The notes below the pieces were generated by a model, which was given only the letters and a program-made list of their open reading frames with translations, was not told the DNA's origin and searched no databases. The translations under genes were made by a program, and so were the position numbers. From contig PIVH01000471.1 in assembly GCA_003354225.1 (NCBI GenBank), positions 1-5,673 on the forward strand: DNA of 5,673 nt. Direction: 5' to 3'. Below, piece after piece: positions 1-5,673 of this stretch (the stretch's first letter is position 1; each line of letters starts with the position of its first letter). The DNA is from Globobulimina sp. (taxonomy: Eukaryota > Foraminifera > Rotaliida).

Positions 1-306
1 ATTTACAGTTTTTTACAGATTATTCAAAATAAAAACATTGAAAGTCAAAATTGAATTCTTAAAGGTTGTGTTTCATCGGGAACCATTAACATTTTATTAT
101 TAACCTATTTTCCTTCCTTAGGATCAGTTTACAGTCGATCTGGAATGAATTGATTGTAATACGTTATTTGTGATTTCTCTTTTTGCAATTTTTGGCACAT
201 TTTTTGCGGAACAGAACTGTGGCGCAATTGCTATGTTTTATGGAACAAGCATTGTGGAAATGTCAACGTGATTTGTAGTTAGTTTATGGAACAGGTTTTT
301 GAATTG

Positions 307-376
307 CGGAAACGCAAAGCGGATAATATATACAGCTCCGCAAACACAAAGCAGATAATATATACAGTTCCGCAAA
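307..376. repeat. 32 bp tandem repeat, 2.2 copies, left flank
   Basis: Copies at 307-338 and 339-370 differ at four positions, and a third begins at 371 (CGCAAA) before diverging. Each has a CG[G/C]AAAC start, a conserved GATAATATATACAG core and a C-C-G-C junction. The array lies about 160 bp beyond the end of the second gene, where the subterminal region of a transposon would be expected. Confidence 0.85.
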
Positions 377-430
377 ATGCTTTTTCAAGTTAACTTTTTT
401 GACGAAGAAAATAAAATAAATTAAATAAAA

Positions 431-457
431 CCTGTTTTGACAACCAATTAAAACAGG
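431..457. repeat. 8 bp inverted repeat with 11 nt loop
   Basis: CCTGTTTT at 431-438 pairs perfectly with AAAACAGG at 450-457. It lies about 80 nt past the stop of the second gene, so in its transcript it could form a small 3' UTR hairpin, or it could be a protein-binding palindrome. Short AT-rich palindromes also arise by chance. Confidence 0.4.
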
Positions 458-537
458 AAAAAAAAAGGAAACGTAAACACCGCGACACCTTCACAAAATA
501 AAAAAACAAACATAAAAATAACATTGATAATATCCAG

Positions 538-1905
538 TCATTGCATATGATTTTTAACCAATAATAATATCAGATTTTTAACCGAGTATTTCTTTGGTTT
601 AATCTCTTTATACGTGCAAAAATCCCTTAATTGCTTTGAAACAAATCCCAATGACTTTAAATGTGCAATTAATGCATTTTCATCCAAATTTTCTGTTCCT
701 TTCCAAATATTTGCATAATGTTCATGAATAACGTCATGTTTCTGTCTATGATCTTGATAAAAATAAAACGTTTTTCCATCAAATTTTTTAGTTAATGCTT
801 TTTTACTTGAAACTGTTTTACTTTTCTTGTTTGATCCATTATTTATTGGTTTTGCTCGTCGTTTTCTTGTATTATTTGTTGGATCCAATATTTCCAAATT
901 TGGGGTCGATAATAGCATATTATTATTATTATGATTTGTATCCAATGGTGGCAGCGATAAATGAGTTGCAATTATATCCAATGGCGGCGGTGCATGTGCT
1001 AATAAATTATAATCATTAAATATATCATCAGGATTAGGATAATTGCGATGAAATATCATATCGATATCATCATTATTCACATTCAAGTCCGAATCCGAAA
1101 CCGAATCAGAATCAGATTCCATTAAAAAATCATTCACGTTCTCCATACAATTATCATCATTCACATTTAAATCATTTACATTTACATCATTGGCAGGTAC
1201 ATTATCCATAAGATTGTCATTGGTATCAACGACATCCATATCAATATCTTGTTCAACGATATCTTGTTCAACAATTTCATTTACAGCAATATCACTTACA
1301 TCCACATCAATATTTGCAATTATTTTTGGTTTGTAAACTAAACGATAATCTTTCTTGACATATACAGCGACACTCCACTCGTCATCATACATTGTAATAT
1401 CAATATTATTTTTAATATGTAATAAATCGTTTTTGATCGAGTACTGTTTTCTGTGTAAAATATTATAAATCATTGTATCAACATTAATATTATTTTCAAT
1501 CGTAATAATCCGTAATATATAATCGTTTGACTCCATATTTAATCGTATTTTTCTGTGTGTACTCAACTCAAAATAAAATATAATAATATCAGATAATAAA
1601 TCTCCATTATATATAAGTTCCAACAAATCAATCTCTTCAACTTCTTCTTTGTCACTTTGATTAAAAAAATGCTCATATTGCGCTGCATTAATACATTTCA
1701 TTTGGGTTTGTTGCTGATTCCTTGCATTCAATTCATCCACAAACAATACTAATAGTTGGTATGTATGGATCGCTTGCTCAAAAATTAAATGATGTATTGG
1801 TTCCAATGACTCCTCATAAATAACTAAATCAACAACGTTGTTACTATCCATATCGCGTATTATTATACCAGTTAGATATAATAATGAATTTTCATGTGTT
1901 TGCAT
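538..1905 (-). CDS. Unrecognised acidic/basic nuclear-type protein, second gene of the element
   Basis: No family is recognised. The first ATG in frame is at 1905 (455 residues); a second at 1851 (437 residues) has the better context (GATATGG). The frame is open upstream to 2031, but only through non-ATG codons, so an upstream exon joined at the CAG ending at 2015 is possible. From the ATG at 1905, the N-terminal part is hydrophobic/acidic. A segment at about 118-194 (RKIRLNMES to RLVYKP) has a length and strand pattern that could be a beta-grasp fold. Residues 195-283 are strongly acidic and rich in Asn, Asp and Val, with an IVEQD tandem and an ESDSDSVSDSD run. TRKRRAKP and NKKSKTVSSKK (346-369) look like a bipartite nuclear signal. 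A basic helical C-terminal domain ends the protein. Lying 60 nt behind the transposase on the same strand, it is probably an accessory protein. Confidence 0.6.
   Translation of the reverse strand: MQTHENSLLYLTGIIIRDMDSNNVVDLVIYEESLEPIHHLIFEQAIHTYQLLVLFVDELNARNQQQTQMKCINAAQYEHFFNQSDKEEVEEIDLLELIYNGDLLSDIIIFYFELSTHRKIRLNMESNDYILRIITIENNINVDTMIYNILHRKQYSIKNDLLHIKNNIDITMYDDEWSVAVYVKKDYRLVYKPKIIANIDVDVSDIAVNEIVEQDIVEQDIDMDVVDTNDNLMDNVPANDVNVNDLNVNDDNCMENVNDFLMESDSDSVSDSDLNVNNDDIDMIFHRNYPNPDDIFNDYNLLAHAPPPLDIIATHLSLPPLDTNHNNNNMLLSTPNLEILDPTNNTRKRRAKPINNGSNKKSKTVSSKKALTKKFDGKTFYFYQDHRQKHDVIHEHYANIWKGTENLDENALIAHLKSLGFVSKQLRDFCTYKEIKPKKYSVKNLILLLVKNHMQ
1244..1273 (-). repeat. 15 bp tandem duplication in the acidic region of the second gene
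   Basis: ATATCTTGTTCAAC[G/A] occurs twice, encoding the IVEQD repeat. It preserves frame and sits in the low-complexity acidic linker, next to Asn/Val/Asp-rich NVND repeats at about 1140-1200, which fits expansion by slippage. Confidence 0.8.
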
Positions 1906-2014
1906 ACAATTTGAAAATAAAAATGATTTAAATTGTTGAATATTGAAAATAATTTGAAAAAACGGAGATAAATATGATTGTTTGAGACCACATAAACTGT
2001 CATTGATGTGATGG

Positions 2015-2083
2015 CTGCATATCAAACATAATCAAATTATATTTATATTATAGAAACACTTATAATTGTAATATAACATATAT
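2015..2083 (-). other. Short AT-rich spacer between the two genes
   Basis: Only about 70 nt separate the transposase stop from a CAG at 2017-2015, and it is nearly all A and T. There is no room for an ordinary RNA polymerase II promoter and a 3' end without overlap. It contains TTGATTATG-like and TTATATTACA-like branch-point candidates and ends TTTGATATGCAG, a plausible 3' splice site. It could be the body of an optional intron, or just a compact spacer. Confidence 0.45.
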
Positions 2084-5005
2084 TTATATATAAAAACCAA
2101 ACTTTATTCGCCGTGTAATGCAATTAATTGTTTTTTTGATTGTATCTTCACCAAATTCATCAGCATCGGTTGAATCGACATATATTAAGCCATTAAATTG
2201 CATCAATCCACTGCAACTACCACAAATCCAAAGTTTCGCCTCGTTCTTATAAAAAAATTGAATATTTTCTTCAAAAACACATTTCAAATGAATCTTAATA
2301 CCACAGTTGGAACACAAACATGTTTCTTCGTCATCTTCCATAATATTTGACCCCTCAATGCATACTAAATTAACATCATGATTTAATTTGTTTGATAAAC
2401 ATCGTTTTGATAATGCCAGAAATTCATAATCATCATCAATATTTGAGCGTTGTTGAATAATTGTTTGCGAACTAAATTCTTTCGGAGTTGCACCGCCAGC
2501 CATTAATGATGATGCTGTTAATATCGAATCTGTTCCATTTCGCAGTTTATTTGCTACCAAAGACATATCACAATGCATCTCATCCTTTCCTTCATCCGCC
2601 ATATTGCCATAATATACATTCAAACTATCTCTATCAATTAATTTCATTAAATGCAGTCCCATTTTAATTGTTGCTTTTTTGTTGTTTAATAATAATTTAT
2701 CAGACGCAATAATAACACTTTCAAACATTTCTAAATATACTTTATAATGTTTCCCTTCTTCGCAAGTTACTAATAATGGATTAATACATTTATATCGTTG
2801 CAAGCAATGAATAATCGCATTGTATGTGGTTACAAATGCTGCATTATTTATTTTTATTGAAAATATAGCACTTAATTTAGTATTTATTGATTTTCTCAAA
2901 ATGTCATTAATTTGATTAATATTTCTATCATTTTTTAATAATATTTTTACATCATTTATATCATTAATATCATTTAAATCATCCTCATAAATCAATTGAT
3001 CGTCATAATTATGCTGCAAATAATCAACGATTGTTTGTAAGTATTCATCTGTACCAACTTCCATTGATTTACAAATTATTTTAATATCACAAATAGTTTG
3101 ATGGATTTTATGCTTTTCCTCAGTAAATCCCATATTAAAAGCCATCCCAACTAATATTAATTGAGATATAATCATCGCTTCAGGCGCTCGTTCTTTTTTT
3201 ATTGTTTGATTTGACATATATTCAGTGTAATATCCAAACGCTACTTTTTCCTCAAATAATGTGATTACCATAAGATGCATTTTATTGTTATACTCCGAGA
3301 TTAAAAACGTTTCTATTCCGTTTAATAATGATTTTGCGATTTGGCTATATACCTTGACATAATTGTAATTATTTATATTATGATTTGTTTGTTTAATTAA
3401 ATCATTATCTAAAATAATATTATTATCTTTTAATAAATTACCAAAACGATTATTTTCTGTTAAATTAAATGTGTCTAAATCTGATGAAACATTTAACATT
3501 TCTCTCCAAGTATCATTATGCATTTCTCTGTTTTTCAAATCGAAAATAAAACGTAACAAACCTTCCCATTCTTCTGTTGTAAATTCTGTTTTATAATCTG
3601 TAACAAATAATAGATCATTGGCTATTTTTAATAGATATATCAATTTTTCTTTATTTCGTTTAATTGTCATTGATGTATGAACGCATTTAACAAGCCAGCT
3701 TCGCTCATATTGATTTAATCCATTTTTAGTATTTCTTGATATTAATCCAGGCACAAAATGTATAAGCATTACTGTTCCAGAACATTGGATTGATGTACTT
3801 TTGACCGCCCATAATCGGATTTTATATCGTAATGAATGAGGATTAAATCTTTTATCACAATCAAAATAATGAATTCCATGTTTGGCAACATTGTGTTGTC
3901 GCAATAATTCAATATTACCACCATTTAAAGGAGAACGAATCGATTTTTTTTTCTTTCTCCAATATTTATCAATGTTCTTTTTTCTAATATTTACATCCGG
4001 AATTCCATATTTTTTGTTGTGTTTCCCATTTTGTGCTATAAATCTACAAAAGTTATTGTTCATTTTTGTGTGAATAAAAATAATAAATTGTATTGGCGAT
4101 ATTGATTGATTGTTTACTTCCATATATTGAATTTTATGCAGGTTTTCTACGTAATTACTATGATTGAAAATTAATCCTTGAATAATACGGCTTGGTTTAA
4201 CGTTACGTGCAAATGAATAATTTAGTCGCACCCAGTATAAATCCAAAAATAACCGTTTAACTATTTTGCCAACAGTTGGGTGTGGCGTATATTTCCAATA
4301 TATTTGATTCATTTTACATATTCCTTCATCAAATGTTTCAGTAATAAGTAAGTCTTTCATAGCTGCAATAAATTCGTACTTTTCACCGCTTTCCATGCCA
4401 TATGCAATTTTTTCTGGTTGCCTGCCACAATGAACAAAGTCATTTTCAAATACGCTGTCTATATTATTCTTTTTCAACCATTCCAATGCAAATTTTTGAT
4501 GAAAATCTAATAATTGCTCATTAACTTTATCGTCTGAATAAAAAAATTTGATAATTCCATTACACTTCACCAAATCAACCCATTTATCATTTAAATGCAA
4601 TGATAATGCGACAGAAAATCCAGCTCTTATCTTTGAGCATAAATCAGTGCAACATAATAATGTCTTAGCAATCCTTCTAAAATCAGGAATTTTCGCTGCA
4701 ATTAATTGAATAAAAAAACCAAAATTGATACAATGCGATATCATATTTTCCTGCGGCGACACTAATAAATATTGGATCGGCAACACAATGTTTAAATTTT
4801 CCAATAATACCATAGTATCAGTCACCTGATAATTATGCTTTGCTCCGATCTTAAATGTTGTATCCACGACAGAATAAAATTTGACAATTTGCCTGGCTAA
4901 TTTTGGATATCTTTGAAGGACCGCTGTCGCCGCCTCTGGCATTTGCCAATCATAAACGTTTTTATCTGCAAACGATTCCACCATTATTGACGCTGTTTCT
5001 TTATG
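2084..5005 (-). other. Coding exon 3: catalytic core and zinc finger
   Basis: One uninterrupted frame of 973 codons plus the TAA at 2086-2084. It carries all the recognised domains: the DDE core in its first third, and the Cys/His finger at residues 889-924 counted from the internal Met at 4984. That Met could also start a 966-residue form from an internally initiated or unspliced transcript, and the catalytic motifs would all be kept. Such a length without an internal intron is usual for transposon genes. Confidence 0.7.
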
Positions 5006-5421
5006 CTTTTATATTTATATATATATATATATATATATTATTAAATAAATAAACAAAAAAATAAATACTTACTGATATGACAACACATATTTGTTTACTA
5101 TAGATCTCAGCGTAAATAACACGCTCCTTCAATCCTTCGGGAATTCCATCTGTAAACATCTTAAAAGCACTTTGTGTGTTGCATCCCATTAATTTAAATT
5201 TATTTGACCTGTTTTATGTGTTTTTAGTATGATAAACATAAAAAAAACATCAAAATAAAATACCGTGCAGTGTTTCTATAACTTCTTATTCTATCCAATG
5301 ATCGATAATATGGATCATATTCGCCGGCAACATGGTCGTTTTTGTATCTTGGATGAGGGTACGTGGCATTTGATATTTGTTTTGGCTTTTCAAATGCCAA
5401 TGGGTTCCTATTGCGAGACAT
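2084..5421 (-). CDS. MULE-type DDE transposase with C-terminal PHD-like finger (spliced, 3 exons)
   Basis: Predicted joins are 5421-5264, 5208-5073 and 5005-2084, giving 1071 residues; both introns preserve frame. The likely role is cut-and-paste DNA transposition in the nucleus. In fused numbering (residues of the long third-exon frame plus 105), VVDTTFK places a first Asp at 146. LPIQYLLVSPQEN follows at about 173-185, as in MULE folds, and CCTDLCSKI places a second Asp at 219. SNYVENLHKI, resembling the MULE 'TNxxxEsxH' block, suggests the catalytic Glu at 385. A lysine-rich stretch lies near 438-455 and an LND/IND/IND micro-repeat near 775-782. A zinc finger at 994-1029 has C-x2-C-x4-H-x2-C and W-x-C-x2-C, with the first Cys pair of a classical PHD unclear. 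The middle (about 475-950) is unrecognised. The frame is unbroken. FB-NOF/Rehavkus-like assignment is inference; a MULE-type enzyme is well supported by motifs. Confidence 0.72.
2103..2108 (-). terminator. AATAAA polyadenylation-signal candidate inside the transposase C-terminus
   Basis: On the minus strand AATAAA overlaps the codons for Arg-Ile-Lys shortly before the stop. Cleavage at the usual 10-30 nt downstream would fall at or just after TAA, giving a transcript with almost no 3' UTR. The motif is common by chance in DNA this AT-rich, so it is only a candidate. Confidence 0.3.
5006..5072 (-). other. Intron 2, 67 nt, with near-consensus GTAAGT donor
   Basis: The donor ATATCA|GTAAGT (5072-5067) is the strongest splice signal in the window. 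The acceptor that keeps frame is TATAAAAG|CAT (AG at 5007-5006), which joins phase 0 to phase 0 and adds HKETASI before the Met at 4984. Two further AGs lie just downstream (ending 4999 and 4993). Both shift the frame; the last, in an ACAG context, would meet TAA at its third codon. A T-rich run and an AT dinucleotide tract fill the intron. Confidence 0.65.
5017..5038. repeat. (AT)11 microsatellite inside intron 2
   Basis: A pure AT dinucleotide run of 22 nt lies just upstream (in transcript sense) of the intron 2 acceptor cluster. Length changes here would alter branch-to-acceptor distance but not the protein frame. Confidence 0.85.
5073..5208 (-). other. Coding exon 2 of the transposase gene
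   Basis: This exon contributes 136 nt, from the G completing the split Arg codon to TCA just before GTAAGT. Six codons (SNKFKL) precede an internal Met at 5189. That Met would look like the start of a separate 62-residue gene if the introns were ignored. The exon peptide includes FTDGIPEGLKERVIYAEIY, a globular-looking stretch with no recognised motif that lies upstream of the catalytic core. Confidence 0.62.
5209..5263 (-). other. Intron 1, 55 nt, GT-AG
   Basis: On the minus strand the donor is CG|GTATTT (GT at 5263-5262) and the acceptor is AAAACAG|GTC (AG at 5210-5209). A good branch-point-like ATACTAAA lies about 20-25 nt before the acceptor and a T-rich run precedes it. Exon 1 ends with two bases of a codon (CG) and exon 2 begins with the missing one (G), restoring CGG (Arg) and reading on with no stop. 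Confidence 0.68.
5264..5421 (-). other. Coding exon 1 of the transposase gene
   Basis: The ATG at 5421-5419 opens a frame of 52 codons plus two bases that ends at CG|GTATTT. The peptide is basic and rich in Arg, Asn and Tyr, with no recognised domain. The ATG is preceded directly by an AT-rich stretch ending TATATAG. It could therefore be the true start after a short leader, or the start of an exon whose 5' partner is non-coding. Past the donor the frame runs a further 12 codons of low-complexity hydrophobic residues to a stop, which is best read as intron. Confidence 0.6.
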
Positions 5422-5570
5422 CTATATATTTTTAAAATTATATTATATTATATTATGTGTTTATAAATATCTGTTTATTTGAGTGAATGCACTGATTTGA
5501 GTGTTGATGGTGTTGGAGTGGAGGATGCCGGATTTGAACGAGTTGCTATGGTGTTGGTGACTGCCGAACT
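5422..5570. other. Upstream non-coding region of the transposase gene
   Basis: This holds the AT-rich leader with a (TATTA) pentanucleotide run at 5438-5456 and a TATA-like box. Next is a more GC-balanced stretch in which ATGGTGTTGG occurs twice (5507-5516 and 5548-5557), probably remnants of an older ~41 bp tandem duplication. No coding frame is apparent on either strand. Confidence 0.5.
5460..5468 (-). promoter_or_regulatory. TATA-box-like element upstream of the transposase gene
   Basis: The minus strand reads ATTTATAAA about 40 nt before the ATG at 5421, within an AT-rich leader following the more GC-balanced repeat region. The position suits a core promoter with a very short 5' UTR. Base composition makes such boxes frequent, so support is positional only. 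Confidence 0.3.
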
Positions 5571-5673
5571 TGATATTGGATATGTTTGAGCGTGGAATTG
5601 CGGACATGATATTGGATATGTTTGATGCGTGGAATTGCGGACATGATATTGGATATGTTTGATGCGTGGATTT
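5571..5673. repeat. 36-37 bp tandem repeat, nearly 3 copies, truncated by the window edge
   Basis: Copies at 5571-5606 (36 bp), 5607-5643 (37 bp) and 5644-5673 (partial) share TGATATTGGATATG, TTTGA(T)GCGTGGA and, in the first two, ATTGCGGACA. The first two differ by one T insertion. The third departs at its last few bases and may go on outside the window. The array starts about 150 bp upstream of the transposase ATG. Confidence 0.88.

Larger units (their letters stand above)
1..537. other. Left non-coding flank, downstream of both genes
   Basis: No convincing gene on either strand. It contains the 32 bp tandem repeat, an 11 bp direct repeat TTTATGGAACA (237-247 and 283-293), a small inverted repeat at 431-457 and an A-rich run at 457-466. 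The nearest AATAAA on the coding strand of the second gene is at 93-98, some 440 nt past its stop. No target-site duplication or clear element end could be located. Confidence 0.5.

Noticed and set aside
301-310. GAATTGCGGA shared between the left flank (301-310) and the right repeats (about 5595-5604 and 5632-5641)
   Set aside because: It is in direct, not inverted, orientation and only 10 bp, so it does not by itself prove terminal repeats. It was kept only as background to the repeat comparison.
307-376. CRISPR array
   Set aside because: The repeats are contiguous, with no unique spacers, and the genes are eukaryotic.
795-1019. Plus-strand open frame of 74 codons
   Set aside because: It is antisense to the second gene and its hydrophobic Leu/Tyr-rich content is the mirror of Asn/Asp/Lys-rich codons on the other strand. 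No independent start context or homology is visible.
2023-2025. TTG at 2025 as the start of the second protein
   Set aside because: Non-ATG starts of this type are not expected in a nuclear eukaryotic gene. The ATGs at 1905 and 1851, or an upstream exon, are more likely.
3882-4073. Plus-strand open frame of 63 codons rich in Phe
   Set aside because: It is the complement of the Lys/Asn-rich part of the transposase exon; the poly-Phe run is just the reverse of the lysine codons.
5001-5189. Separate 62-residue gene starting at the Met at 5189
   Set aside because: Its end runs through a GTAAGT donor into low-complexity Ile/Tyr repeats from the AT tract, and it joins both neighbours in frame by splicing.
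1-5673. Exact terminal inverted repeats at the window edges
   Set aside because: The first 25 bases compared with the reverse complement of the last 25 show no convincing match, so the window edges are not shown to be element ends.
1-5673. Large DNA virus segment
   Set aside because: Intron-containing transposase structure and flanking tandem repeats point to a transposon. MULE elements can sit inside insect viruses (Phantom), but no viral core gene is present here.
1-5673. tRNA, rRNA or other structured RNA genes
   Set aside because: No A/B-box pair with a cloverleaf and no conserved rRNA stretch was seen on either strand.

Overview
The window is AT-rich eukaryotic DNA. Evidence for a eukaryote is the two short GT-AG introns that join neighbouring open frames exactly in phase, the near absence of intergenic prokaryotic signals, and proteins of nuclear, zinc-finger and transposase character. 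The most economical reading is one complete or near-complete autonomous DNA transposon of the Mutator-like (MULE) superfamily, possibly of the Foldback-NOF/Rehavkus kind, in an invertebrate or similar AT-rich genome. The host cannot be named from the sequence.

Layout, all coding on the minus strand, read from right to left. (1) 5422-5673: a non-coding flank with a 36-37 bp tandem repeat that runs off the right edge (5571-5673), then an AT-rich leader with a TATA-like box. (2) 5421-2084: a three-exon gene (5264-5421, 5073-5208, 2084-5005; introns of 55 and 67 nt) encoding a predicted 1071-residue protein. It has a MULE-type DDE core (DTTFK, CTDLCSKI and SNYVENLH motifs), a lysine-rich patch and a C-terminal PHD/RING-like zinc finger. 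(3) After only about 60 nt of AT-rich spacer, a second open frame (538 to about 1905, possibly to 2014) encodes an unrecognised 437-495 residue protein. It has a hydrophobic/acidic N-terminal half, a very acidic Asn/Asp-rich linker, a basic nuclear-localisation-like cluster and a basic C-terminal domain. (4) 1-537: a non-coding flank with two copies of a 32 bp tandem repeat (307-370) and a small inverted repeat (431-457).

The likely joint role is that gene 1 supplies the DNA-cleaving transposase with a possible chromatin-reading finger. Gene 2 would be an element-encoded accessory nuclear protein. The head-to-tail packing, and the lack of an ATG in the first 40 codons of the gene 2 frame, raise the possibility that gene 2 is expressed by splicing from the gene 1 transcript. 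Both frames are uninterrupted, which suggests a young copy or one still under selection. The family assignment rests on motif reading only, without a database search.
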